Shown here one piece after another: positions 54,171-62,038 of a stretch of DNA of 64,000 nucleotides. The notes under the pieces are model-generated. The model made no database searches. It saw only the letters and a list, made by a program, of their open reading frames with translations, and was not told the origin of the DNA. Position 1 is the first letter of the stretch. The number at the start of each line of letters is the position of its first letter. This stretch comes from Leptospira neocaledonica (lineage in GTDB: Bacteria; Spirochaetota; Leptospiria; Leptospirales; Leptospiraceae), in assembly GCF_002812205.1 (NCBI RefSeq), contig NZ_NPEA01000007.1, forward strand, positions 257,442 to 321,441. Direction: 5' to 3'. The translations under genes and the position numbers were made by a program.

Positions 54171-55208
54171 ATGCCCCAAAGGATCAAAATTTGGAAACAC
54201 TGGGAGAATGGACATTGTTTTAGCGCCATTTCGTTTTCTTACGACACCGAACTCTTCCAAAAATTTTCTATAATGCGTGAAGCAGTTTGGAATCATCGGC
54301 ATAAATTTTGGAAAATTCCATATTCCGAATCTTTTCTTTCCGAATTTATTTCCATACATCGGGAAAAGGTAGAAGCAGATCTTGATATTCTTCTTATTCC
54401 TCTCAAAACTGAGGTGCTAAGACGCAATTATAGCAAGAAAACTCTGAAGTCTTATTTTCTCTACAACCGAGCCTTCTTAAGATCGATCGAAAAAAAACCA
54501 TACGCCGTTACAGAATCCGATTTAAAAATTTATTTGGATCGAATTCTATATGAAAGGAATTTAGCCTCTAATTCCCTAAGATCTGCACTGCAGTCTTTTA
54601 AATTTTATTATAATATTGTAATAGGTAGAAGGTTTCTAACTTCTTATTCTACTCCTAAAAGAGAGAGTAGGATCCCTGAATCCTTAACCAGAAAAGAAGT
54701 TACCCGGATCATAGAATCACTTTCCAATCCTAAACATAAACTTTTATTAAAACTTTGTTATGGATCAGGTTTAAGAGTAGGGGAACTCGTAAAGCTCAAA
54801 GGTGACGACCTGGACTGGGAGAAAAAATCTATCCGGATCCGGCAAGGTAAAGGGAAGAAGGATCGCTTTAGTCTTTTACCTAACAGTTGCAAAAAAGATC
54901 TAGCCGATTCACTCGAACGCCAAGGCAGAAGTTCCTGGATTTTTAGAGGCCAAATCCCCGGCAGAAATCTCAGTATCAGAAGCGCGGAAAACATATTCAC
55001 CGCCGCTAAGAAAAAAGCAGGCATCACCAAAGACGTTTCTATCCACGACCTGAGACATGCATTTGCCATCCATCTTCTGGAGTCAGGCACCTCGATCAAA
55101 ATGATCCAAAGACTTCTGGGCCATGTTTCCGTAAAAACTACGGAAATCTACGCTAGAATCGTTGACCCGATGGTTTCTAAGATCAAAAGTCCTCTAGACG
55201 ATCTCTGA
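54171..55208 (+). CDS. Tyrosine recombinase of the cassette array (integron integrase-like, lacking IntI insertion)
   Basis: A 345-residue tyrosine recombinase. A 70-residue leader of unknown kind precedes a SAM-like core-binding domain (YSKKTLKSYFLYNRAFLRS), then the catalytic domain with Arg202 (YGSGLRVGELVKL), Lys in RQGKGKKDRF, His292/Arg295 (IHDLRHAFA), His318 (LLGHVSVKTT) and Tyr327 (TEIYAR). It ends KSPLDDL like integron integrases. The approximately 40-residue insertion between patches II and III found in IntI1-type proteins is missing (LERQGRSSWIF runs straight through), so by this criterion it is Xer-like. Its position next to attI makes it the probable cassette recombinase. The start is uncertain; no purine-rich ribosome site precedes this ATG. 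Confidence 0.85.
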   Translation: MPQRIKIWKHWENGHCFSAISFSYDTELFQKFSIMREAVWNHRHKFWKIPYSESFLSEFISIHREKVEADLDILLIPLKTEVLRRNYSKKTLKSYFLYNRAFLRSIEKKPYAVTESDLKIYLDRILYERNLASNSLRSALQSFKFYYNIVIGRRFLTSYSTPKRESRIPESLTRKEVTRIIESLSNPKHKLLLKLCYGSGLRVGELVKLKGDDLDWEKKSIRIRQGKGKKDRFSLLPNSCKKDLADSLERQGRSSWIFRGQIPGRNLSIRSAENIFTAAKKKAGITKDVSIHDLRHAFAIHLLESGTSIKMIQRLLGHVSVKTTEIYARIVDPMVSKIKSPLDDL

Positions 55209-55267
55209 TTTTGCGCACCTTCGCCCATACACTCCATGGACGAACTAGCGGCGAGTTGGAGTTAGAC
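55209..55267 (+). other. attI-like primary recombination site
   Basis: It holds GTTAGAC (55261-55267), a perfect GTTRRRY core, preceded by CGAACTAGCGGCGAGTTGGA. It lies right after the recombinase stop and before the first cassette. The first cassette's terminal R'' box (GTCTAAC, 55803) is the exact complement of this core, as expected if the cassette entered by crossover between G55261 and T55262. The full extent of attI is not determinable from sequence. Confidence 0.72.
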
Positions 55268-55385
55268 GAAAGTCTCCAAGGATTTTAGAAATCGCTTAAA
55301 TGTTCCATTAAGTGCATATTCCTTGTTCTTATGACATTAGGATTCTTTGTTCGAAAATTCTTTAGGTTAGGTTATCAAGCCTGAT

Positions 55386-55790
55386 ATGATGTTACCGATA
55401 CTAACTATCATAGGATTTTTAAGCATCATTGCTTACTCAATTGATAAAGGGTATCAAAACAGAATCTCTGTTTTTCTGATCTTTGGCATACCGTTACTTG
55501 CTAGTTACTTTTTTGAGAAGTATCGGATTCATTTAAAAATATTCAGTTTTGTCGCTGAGTTTATTGCTTTCGCTATTTTGGTTCAGTTGGCTGGTATTCT
55601 GTCAGGACTTATTCTTTTCTCAGTAACAACAATTCTCATTCTCCCGTCTGTTCCGTTGCTTTTTGTATTAGCATTTAAGCCAAACCTATACTTGAATGAG
55701 AATCTTAGGATATACCTTAACTGGTCTACTCTTCAATCTTTGGTTGTGGTGATATGGTTAGTATTTTTTTTAATTAACAACAGTGAATAA
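55386..55790 (+). CDS. Cassette 1 small membrane protein
   Basis: A 134-residue protein with four probable membrane helices (LPILTIIGFLSIIAYSI, ISVFLIFGIPLLASYFF, FVAEFIAFAILVQLAGIL, LQSLVVVIWLVFFLI). No family recognised. Two adjacent ATG codons (55386 and 55389) are possible starts, and no strong ribosome site is seen. It fills the first cassette after attI, the position most likely to be expressed in an integron. AT-rich compared with the core genes, which supports acquisition. Confidence 0.65.
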   Translation: MMLPILTIIGFLSIIAYSIDKGYQNRISVFLIFGIPLLASYFFEKYRIHLKIFSFVAEFIAFAILVQLAGILSGLILFSVTTILILPSVPLLFVLAFKPNLYLNENLRIYLNWSTLQSLVVVIWLVFFLINNSE

Positions 55791-55802
55791 TTGGAGACCT
55801 TC

Positions 55803-55955
55803 GTCTAACTATCGGCTCTGACGCAGCGCTTCGAGCTTGCTTCGCAACTCTCGCTTGGCCTTCGGCACATTTCGCTTTGTCACTCGTCTTGCAGAGCATG
55901 CCTCGTGCCAAGTCCTTCGGACTCGCGAAACGTCGTCAAGCCTTGGTCGTTAGGC
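55803..55955 (+). repeat. attC site 1
   Basis: R'' GTCTAAC at 55803 and R' GTTAGGC at 55949-55955, 153 bp. Inner boxes GGCTCTGACG and CGTCAAGCC pair with one unpaired base, the extra-helical base typical of attC. Ends cassette 1. Confidence 0.88.
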
Positions 55956-56257
55956 GCAATATCGCGATCTTCTTTTTCCTTTTTATTATATAAGTTTTGG
56001 ATTTCACCGTAGAGCCGAATCAAGATCTACTTAAGGTTAGATCGCTTTTCACCCTTTTCTTGTCTTATATCGTGGACTGATAGATTAGTTTCCATGTTAA
56101 AGACCTTATCTTAAATTCTTGTCACTTTCATATTGGATGGTACGAAAAGGGCTCGCTACTTTATATTGTGAAAGTGAATTAGCCACTAATTTGCTTTTAT
56201 TCTGTTAGAAGATTTTGCAGAATAGGGCTGGGTGCAGTGTGTTAGGAGCGATACTGC
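55956..56257. repeat. ORF-less cassette element, copy a
   Basis: About 300 bp between two attC sites with no long ORF. It begins GCAATATCGC next to TTAGGC and ends GCGATACTGC next to GCCTAAC, so its ends form an extended inverted repeat. It is nearly identical to copy d, including the attC that follows. A 22-codon minus-strand ORF (56027-56095, begins METNLSVHD) is intact. It may be a regulatory or small-peptide cassette. Confidence 0.8.
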
Positions 56258-56415
56258 GCCTAACTATCGGCTCTGACGCTGCGCTTCGAGCTTGCTTCGC
56301 AACTCTCGCTTGGCCTGCGGCACATTTCGCTTTGTCACTCGTCTTGCAGAGCAAGCCTCGCGCCAACCTGGCTATGGCCAGGGCGTGAAACGTCGTCAAG
56401 CCTTGGTCGTTAGGC
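56258..56415 (+). repeat. attC site 2
   Basis: R'' GCCTAAC at 56258 and R' GTTAGGC at 56409-56415, 158 bp. It contains the AACCTGGCTATGGCCAGGGC insert also found in attC 6, marking the two as recent duplicates. Confidence 0.88.
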
Positions 56416-56718
56416 GCAATATCGCGATCTTCTTTTTCCTTTTTATTATATAAGTTTTGGATTTCACCGTAGAGCCGAATCAAGATCTACTTAAGGTTAG
56501 ATCGCTTTTCACCCTTTTCTTGTCTTATATCGTGGACTGATAGATTAGTTTCCATGTTAAAGACCTTATCTTAAATTCTTGTCACTTTCATATTGGATGG
56601 TACGAAAAGGGTTCGCTACCTTATATTGTAGGCGCAAATTAGTCACTAATTGACTTTTATTCTATTTGAGGATTTTATAGAGTAGGGTTTTGGTGCAGAG
56701 TGTTAGGAGCGATACTGC
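56416..56718. repeat. ORF-less cassette element, copy b
   Basis: A second tandem copy. It differs from copy a mainly in the last 100 bp, where TTGACT (56650-56655), 17 bases and TTTTAT (56673-56678) form a promoter-like pair facing the next cassette. The 22-codon minus-strand ORF is at 56487-56555 with the same sequence as copy a. Confidence 0.8.
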
Positions 56719-56876
56719 GCCTAACTATCGGCTCTGACGCGGCGCTTCGGGATTGCTTACGCAACCCTCGCTTGGCCTTCGGCACATTGGCTCAGTCACT
56801 CGAATTGCAGAGCAATTCTCGTGCCTGTCTTCGCTTTGCTCAGCTCGCCAACGTCGCCAAGCCTTGGTCGTTAGGC
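56719..56876 (+). repeat. attC site 3
   Basis: R'' GCCTAAC at 56719 and R' GTTAGGC at 56870-56876. The left inner box (GGCTCTGACG) and the right inner box (CGCCAAGCC) match poorly, suggesting a hybrid site made by recombination between two attC types. Confidence 0.85.
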
Positions 56877-57178
56877 GCAATATCGCGATCTTCTTTTTCC
56901 TTTTTTATTATATAAGTTTTAGATTTTACCGTGGAGCTGATCAAGATCTACTTAAGGTTAGATCGCTTTTCACCCTTTTCTTGTCTTATATCGTAAACTG
57001 AAAGATTAACTTTCATGTTAAAGATCTTATCTTAAGCTCTTGTCACTTTCATATTGGATGGTACGAAAAGGGTTCGCTACCTTATATTGTAGGCGTGAAT
57101 TAGCCACTAATTGACTTTATCCCTATTAGAAGATTTTATAGAGTAGGTTTGGGTGTAGAGTGTTAGGAGCGATACTGC
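56877..57178. repeat. ORF-less cassette element, copy c
   Basis: The third tandem copy, with several base changes from a and b. The promoter-like TTGACT-17-TTTTAT pair is kept. The minus-strand 22-codon ORF (56948-57016) now begins MKVNLSVYD; changes at its Leu and Val codons are silent. Confidence 0.8.
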
Positions 57179-57334
57179 GCCTAACTATCGGCTTATCGCT
57201 GCGCTTCGAGATTGCTTCGCAACTCTCGCTTGGGCTGCGCCACATTGGCTCAGTCACTCGAATTGCAGAGCAATTCTCGTGCCTGTCTTCGCTTTGCTCA
57301 GCTCGCCAACGTCGAAAACCCTTGGTTGTTAGAC
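57179..57334 (+). repeat. attC site 4
   Basis: R'' GCCTAAC at 57179 and R' GTTAGAC at 57328-57334, so the next cassette starts TTAGAC. The left inner box GGCTTATCG belongs to a different attC subtype, shared on this side with attC 11. Confidence 0.86.
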
Positions 57335-57367
57335 GCAATATTTAAAAAATATTCAGAAAAGGAAAAA

Positions 57368-57763
57368 ATGAAACTTCGTTTAATTATAATCTCTTCAATA
57401 CTTTCCATTATCATTTGGGGTTTGATACTCGCTTTCTTTGTTTTAAATTCTGGAAATTTAATAATAGAAGAAGGCACAATTGAGAAGTTACCAAAATCAT
57501 ATGTGGCTTCAACTTATATACATATTGGTCTTCTGATTTTTCTGGCTATCTTTAGCATTAAGAGGAAATATAATTACAGACAAGCTATTGTATTTTTTGC
57601 TTTTGTTATCATGCCAAATTTCATTTCTTTTGTGGTTTTATCTTTTTGTAACAGTTTCTTTTTCAATATGCAAAAGTATTCTTTAAATTTTGTTTTTAAT
57701 TGGAATTATACAGACATTGTTTTTTACTTGTTCCTCTATTTCAAGGCCTTAAGCTTTAATTAA
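57368..57763 (+). CDS. Cassette 5 small membrane protein
   Basis: A 131-residue protein with about four membrane helices (LRLIIISSILSIIIWGLILAFFV, STYIHIGLLIFLAIFSI, AIVFFAFVIMPNFISFVVLSF, DIVFYLFLYFKAL). No family recognised. The ATG at 57368 is chosen because an AGAAAAGG site precedes it; the open frame runs upstream into the attC and is not real there. It is the only ORF of its cassette (57329-57975), with left end TTAGAC matching R'' GTCTAAC at 57841. Confidence 0.65.
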   Translation: MKLRLIIISSILSIIIWGLILAFFVLNSGNLIIEEGTIEKLPKSYVASTYIHIGLLIFLAIFSIKRKYNYRQAIVFFAFVIMPNFISFVVLSFCNSFFFNMQKYSLNFVFNWNYTDIVFYLFLYFKALSFN

Positions 57764-57840
57764 TAAATTAGAAAGTAGATAAAGGGAATTCCTAAATATT
57801 AGGAAAGAGTTAAATAATTGTGCTTATAATTAAATACTGC

Positions 57841-57981
57841 GTCTAACTATCGGTGTTTCCGCAGCGCTTCGAGCTTGCTTACGCAACTCTCGCTCGGGCT
57901 ACGCCACATTTGCTTCTGTCACTTCGCTTGCAAAGGCAAGCTCGCGCCATCGCAAACGTCGGAACACCTTGGTCGTTAGGC
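57841..57981 (+). repeat. attC site 5
   Basis: R'' GTCTAAC at 57841 and R' GTTAGGC at 57975-57981, 141 bp. The inner boxes GGTGTTTCC and GGAACACC pair with one extra T, again an extra-helical base. Confidence 0.87.
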
Positions 57982-58283
57982 GCAATATCGCGATCTTCTT
58001 TTTCCTTTTTATTATATAAGTTTTGGATTTCACCGTAGAGCCGAATCAAGATCTACTTAAGGTTAGATCGCTTTTCACCCTTTTCTTGTCTTATATCGTG
58101 GACTGATAGATTAGTTTCCATGTTAAAGACCTTATCTTAAATTCTTGTCACTTTCATATTAGATGGTACGAAAAGGGCTCGCTACTTTATATTGTGAAAG
58201 TGAATTAGCCACTAATTTGCTTTTATTCTGTTAGAAGATTTTGCAGAATAGGGCTGGGTGCAGTGTGTTAGGAGCGATACTGC
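57982..58283. repeat. ORF-less cassette element, copy d
   Basis: Almost identical to copy a (for example GATGG preceded by TTA instead of TTG), so the a and d cassettes duplicated recently. The 22-codon minus-strand ORF is at 58053-58121, sequence as copy a. It precedes cassette 7. Confidence 0.8.
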
Positions 58284-58441
58284 GCCTAACTATCGGCTCT
58301 GACGCTGCGCTTCGAGCTTGCTTCGCAACTCTCGCTTGGCCTGCGGCACATTTCGCTTTGTCACTCGTCTTGCAGAGCAAGCCTCGCGCCAACCTGGCTA
58401 TGGCCAGGGCGTGAAACGTCGTCAAGCCTTGGTCGTTAGGC
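58284..58441 (+). repeat. attC site 6
   Basis: R'' GCCTAAC at 58284 and R' GTTAGGC at 58435-58441. Essentially the same sequence as attC 2, including the TGGCTATGGCCA insert. Confidence 0.88.
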
Positions 58442-58475
58442 GTAATTCACAAAAATTTAAATTTTAAAATCTACA

Positions 58476-58988
58476 ATGAGAAAAATCTTCTATGTCTTAA
58501 CGTTTTTACTTTCCTATCAAATCGTTTGGGCCCATGGCTTAAATATTAGTGGGAGTGATATATTACTTACAGTAATTCTTCTTTCGGCATTTTGCTTTTT
58601 AATATGGTCTCTTTGGATCTCTTTTTTATTGTATTTTTTTAAAATTAGAAAACCTTTCAAATTTGTCTTTTATTCACAGGCTTTACTTGTTATTCCCTAT
58701 TTGTTATTCAATTTTATAAACTATTATATGTTTGCGTTGCTGGATTCTCCTTTGCAGCAATATAGCGTGGGTTCTTACTTTGTAAGTTATATAAAAATGT
58801 TATTCTTTTCGGCTATTATATGTGTATCGTTCTGCTTTATATCCGTTTGGACATTCAAAAGCGAAATTTCAAAAAATCCTGTCTTTATTGGTCAGAGATT
58901 TAATAGGCTATTTAAATTTTCATTTTTATTGTTTGCTGTACCTGTTTTGATTTTCTATCTTTTCGCTTTTATAAGTTTATTTGTTTAA
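58476..58988 (+). CDS. Cassette 7 membrane protein
   Basis: A 170-residue protein. The N-terminus looks like a signal or first helix (KIFYVLTFLLSYQIVWAHG), followed by four hydrophobic helices (ILLTVILLSAFCFLIWSLW, FVFYSQALLVIPYLLFNFI, MLFFSAIICVSFCFISVW, FLLFAVPVLIFYLFAFISLF). No family recognised. It occupies cassette 7 (left end TTAGGC, R'' GCCTAAC at 59036). Confidence 0.65.
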   Translation: MRKIFYVLTFLLSYQIVWAHGLNISGSDILLTVILLSAFCFLIWSLWISFLLYFFKIRKPFKFVFYSQALLVIPYLLFNFINYYMFALLDSPLQQYSVGSYFVSYIKMLFFSAIICVSFCFISVWTFKSEISKNPVFIGQRFNRLFKFSFLLFAVPVLIFYLFAFISLFV

Positions 58989-59035
58989 CTATTTAGAGAG
59001 GAGTATAGAATTTGCATTAATATAATGTGAACTAC

Positions 59036-59177
59036 GCCTAACTATCGGTGCTTCCGCTCCGCTCGGAGATCGCTTCGCGACTCACTCGCTCGGGCTACGC
59101 CACATTTGCCTCAGTCACTCGTCTTGCAGAGCAAGCCTCGCGCCATCGCAAACGTCGGAACACCTTGGTCGTTAAGC
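59036..59177 (+). repeat. attC site 7
   Basis: R'' GCCTAAC at 59036 and R' GTTAAGC at 59171-59177, so the following cassette starts with the variant TTAAGC. Inner boxes GGTGCTTCC and GGAACACC pair with one extra C. Confidence 0.87.
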
Positions 59178-59210
59178 GCAATTTGCTTAAAATTTTGTTT
59201 TGTTAAAGAT

Positions 59211-60239
59211 ATGCGAAATGTTGTAGGAAGGCCACACGTTTTTTTGTTAGGAGCTGGAGCGAGTATTGCTGCCCTACCAAAAGGAGATAAGAATGGTCTT
59301 TTCCTTCCAAATTTGAAGAATGTCTGTGACTTTTTAGATTTAACCAATGAAATTGAAGCCTATGGTTTAAGTAAATACTCCCAAGATTTTGAAGCATTAT
59401 ATAGTTACATTTACGATAAAAGCAAATTCGATCTGTTAAAAACTAAAATAGAAAAAGGCGTGAGAGATTACTTTGAGAAAATCGACCTCCCCGAAGAAGT
59501 TAATCTTTATGATTATTTGCTATTTTCTCTTAGAAAAAAAGATGTTATTGCGAGTTTTAATTGGGACCCTCTACTGATTAAGGCTTACGAAAGAAACTAT
59601 AACTTTAAAGATTATCTTCCTAAAATTGTTTTTCTTCATGGAAATGTTTGGCACAATTATTGTGAAAGAGATGATGTGCTTTTTCCCAAAAGTGCAATTT
59701 GTCCAAAATGTGGAGCTAAATCCAGTGAGTTGCCTATACTATTTCCAGTTGAGCATAAGGACTATAACTCAGATTTTCTTATCAAGGAATCTTGGAACTC
59801 ATTACGTGCTTTATTAAAAGAGCACTTTCTATTTACAATATTTGGCTATAGTGGACCAAAATCGGATATCGAAGCTAGAAATCTTTTGAAGGACGCTTGG
59901 GAACAGAACACTATTAAGGAACTTGCAGATACTGAGATAATTGATATTAAAAATGAAAAAGAAATTCAGGAGAATTGGGATGAATTTCTATTTAGCCATC
60001 ATTATTCGATTTATCAAGGAATCGAGGAGGGTTATTCCTTCACATTTCCAAGGCGATCATGTGAAGCCCATTTTGCACTGACACAAATGTTGGCACATTG
60101 GCCTGAAAACCGCTTTCCAAAGTTTAAGAAACTCGCGGAATTGCACGATTGGATTCAGCCCTTACTTGAAGATGAAAAACGTATTAAAGATAATCCAGAA
60201 GAAGATTTCGAATATAAAGCAATTATATATAAAAAGTAA
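59211..60239 (+). CDS. SIR2-like domain protein (candidate phage-defence effector)
   Basis: A 342-residue protein of the SIR2 superfamily. It has the NAD-binding loop FLLGAGASIAALP (Gly14-Ser18), the NxD motif IASFNWDPLL (Asn117, Asp119), the catalytic histidine in FLHGNVW (His143), a Cys cluster (Cys151 and CPKC at 164/167) that may hold zinc, and FTIFGYSGPKSD. Related SIR2 proteins in Thoeris, DSR and other defence systems destroy NAD during infection. The start at 59211 follows the attC boundary. It is a single-gene cassette with left end TTAAGC and R'' GCTTAAC. Sirtuin deacetylase activity is less likely given the divergent core. Confidence 0.82.
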   Translation: MRNVVGRPHVFLLGAGASIAALPKGDKNGLFLPNLKNVCDFLDLTNEIEAYGLSKYSQDFEALYSYIYDKSKFDLLKTKIEKGVRDYFEKIDLPEEVNLYDYLLFSLRKKDVIASFNWDPLLIKAYERNYNFKDYLPKIVFLHGNVWHNYCERDDVLFPKSAICPKCGAKSSELPILFPVEHKDYNSDFLIKESWNSLRALLKEHFLFTIFGYSGPKSDIEARNLLKDAWEQNTIKELADTEIIDIKNEKEIQENWDEFLFSHHYSIYQGIEEGYSFTFPRRSCEAHFALTQMLAHWPENRFPKFKKLAELHDWIQPLLEDEKRIKDNPEEDFEYKAIIYKK

Positions 60240-60249
60240 AGCAAACTGC

Positions 60250-60400
60250 GCTTAACTGTCGGCTCTGACGCTTCGCTTCGAGATGCTACGCACTCTCGCT
60301 CGGCCTTCGGCACATTTCGCTTTGTCACTCGTCTTGCAGAGCAAGCCTCGCGCCAAGTCCTTCGGACTCGCGAAACGTCGTCAAGCCTTGGTCGTTAGAC
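60250..60400 (+). repeat. attC site 8
   Basis: R'' GCTTAAC at 60250 matches the TTAAGC left end of the SIR2 cassette. R' GTTAGAC at 60394-60400. Inner boxes GGCTCTGACG and CGTCAAGCC with one extra base. Confidence 0.88.
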
Positions 60401-60447
60401 GTAAGCGGTCAATAGAATATATAGAATCAAAATAAACAGGCTAATTA

Positions 60448-60879
60448 ATGTTTCGAAAATTCCTATTCATTCCTTTAATAATTCTGCCGGTTTTGGTATG
60501 TGCGAAGGCTCAGATGATTGAGAGACATTTAGATAGCACGTCATACTATTATGCGTGTTCAGCAGTTTTGAGATTTAAGGATTTCACATCTATTTGTGAA
60601 AACTCCTTTCCATCTGAGAATTTGAAAATTCGTCCGGAATATGAAAATTGGTTAAATGATCAATCTCCTTATGTTAAAGAACTTGAACAAGTGTGTAAGA
60701 GTGACAGTGCAAATTATAAAAAAATGAAAGATTTATTTGCTAAGGATGATGCACAAATTAAGGTATTGTTATTAAAAAATTCGGGTGAATTTCTTGAAGG
60801 ATGTAAATCGTTTAAAAAAGGTTTAAAAACCTATCCTAAAGATGATTCGAAAAAAATGCTTTGGGAACTAGTTCATTAA
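60448..60879 (+). CDS. Cassette 9 small exported protein
   Basis: A 143-residue protein with a signal peptide (RKFLFIPLIILPVLVCAKAQ). Cleavage after the Ala-Lys-Ala region or lipidation at LVC are both possible under spirochaete rules. The mature part is charged and helical with four cysteines (ACS, IC, VC, GC). No family recognised. Cassette edges: left TTAGAC, R'' GTCTAAC at 60902. Confidence 0.62.
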   Translation: MFRKFLFIPLIILPVLVCAKAQMIERHLDSTSYYYACSAVLRFKDFTSICENSFPSENLKIRPEYENWLNDQSPYVKELEQVCKSDSANYKKMKDLFAKDDAQIKVLLLKNSGEFLEGCKSFKKGLKTYPKDDSKKMLWELVH

Positions 60880-60901
60880 TTATACTAAAATGACCGCCAA
60901 C

Positions 60902-61054
60902 GTCTAACTATCGGCTTGAACGCTGCGCGTCGAGCTTGCTTCGCAACTCTCGCTTGGGCTACGCCACATTTCGCTTTGTCATTCGTTTTGCTGAGCAAAA
61001 CTCACGCCAAGTGCTGCGCACTCGCGAAACGTCGTCAAGCCTTGGTCGTTAGCC
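60902..61054 (+). repeat. attC site 9
   Basis: R'' GTCTAAC at 60902 and an R' variant GTTAGCC at 61048-61054 (C in place of the last purine). The variant is mirrored in the R'' of the next site, so it is genuine and not decay. Confidence 0.85.
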
Positions 61055-61090
61055 GAAATGTGGTCAAAAAATGTATAAAGAGGAAGAAGA

Positions 61091-61864
61091 TTGATAACAA
61101 TATATAAATCAAGTAATTACCAGGAAATAGAGCTATTTAAGTCAGTTCTTGATAATGAAGAAATTAATTCTTTCGTTAAAGGGAACGAATTGAATGCTCT
61201 AAAATATGCATTACCAGAGAATGATGCACTAGTAGAACTATGTGTTTCTGAGAAAGATTTATTATCTGCTCTTTATTTGCTAAAACTTCCATTGACTGAA
61301 GAGTTATTGGAAATTATACAAGGCTTCTCCAAGTTGAATCATCCGAATGATAATATTGATAACTCGAAAACAAAAAATCAAGGATTCGGAAATATAAGCA
61401 TTTTAACCATTTCCATATTGATTGTGGGTATAGTTGCTTTACTAATAAGCTACTTTGATATTAAAGCCAAGTATAATGCTCTAAATTTAGATTTAAATTC
61501 TGATTTGCATGTATATTCTGAATACGATAATGTTGAAAACTGTATTCTTTCATATTACAAACAGAATGATAAATTGAGTTCATGGATATGCTACGGTGAA
61601 GATGGTCAGCCGATTAGTAATAAGTCGTACGATAATAATGGGAAAATAGACGTTTATTTTTTCCATGATACCCCTTCGAAATATTTCGATCACTATATAG
61701 GGTATGACGTTAATGGATTAAAGACCTCAGAAGGCTTTGATACAGATCACGATGCGAGATTCGATAAAACTGTTTATTTTGATGAATTAGGAAAAGAAAT
61801 TAGATCTGAAATAGATCGTAATTCGAACGGAAGAATAGAAAAATCGGAAATTATAAATAAGTAA
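61091..61864 (+). CDS. Cassette 10 protein: DUF2007-like domain, membrane helix, EF-hand-like repeats
   Basis: A 257-residue protein with a TTG start preceded by GAGGAAGAAGA. The N-terminal 75 residues resemble DUF2007 (IYKSSNYQEIELFKSVLDNEEINSFVKGNE..., VELCVSEKDLLSALYLL), a putative signal-transducing domain. A membrane helix follows (about 105-125, ISILTISILIVGIVALLI). The C-terminal part carries calcium-loop-like units, YDNNGKIDVYF, DTDHDARFDKTVYFD and a full EF-hand loop DRNSNGRIEKSE. Calcium or polymer binding outside the membrane is plausible. The cassette has rare ends TTAGCC / GGCTAAC. Confidence 0.7.
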   Translation: MITIYKSSNYQEIELFKSVLDNEEINSFVKGNELNALKYALPENDALVELCVSEKDLLSALYLLKLPLTEELLEIIQGFSKLNHPNDNIDNSKTKNQGFGNISILTISILIVGIVALLISYFDIKAKYNALNLDLNSDLHVYSEYDNVENCILSYYKQNDKLSSWICYGEDGQPISNKSYDNNGKIDVYFFHDTPSKYFDHYIGYDVNGLKTSEGFDTDHDARFDKTVYFDELGKEIRSEIDRNSNGRIEKSEIINK

Positions 61865-61885
61865 ATCCTATACTGACCACACTTC

Positions 61886-62038
61886 GGCTAACTATCGGCT
61901 CTGACGCAGCGCTTCGAGATCGCTACGCGACTCTCGCTTGGCCTTCGGCACATTTCACTTTGTCACTCGCCTTGCAGAGCAAGTCTCGTGCCAAGTCCTC
62001 CGGACTTGCGAAACGTCGTCAAGCCTTGGTCGTTAGGC
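61886..62038 (+). repeat. attC site 10
   Basis: The R'' variant GGCTAAC at 61886 is the exact complement of the GTTAGCC at the left of its cassette. R' GTTAGGC at 62032-62038. 153 bp. Confidence 0.87.

Noticed and set aside
54171..55208. Prophage or IS integrase
   Set aside because: No phage genes, terminal repeats or transposase are nearby. The attI/attC context explains it better.
56131..56205. A 23-codon plus-strand ORF beginning MVRKG in the ORF-less cassette
   Set aside because: It is frameshifted in copy e, lacks its ATG in copy f and changes length between copies, unlike the minus-strand microORF.
56205..56483. Minus-strand ORF of 92 residues across attC 2 (and the like at 58231-58425, 57126-57338, 63339-63554)
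   Set aside because: These frames run through the attC hairpin and vary with it. They have no homology pattern and are shadows of the recombination sites.
56700..56915. Plus-strand ORFs starting in attC (MLGAILRLTIGS...)
   Set aside because: They read through R'' to R' of attC and share sequence only because the sites are alike. Not credible genes.
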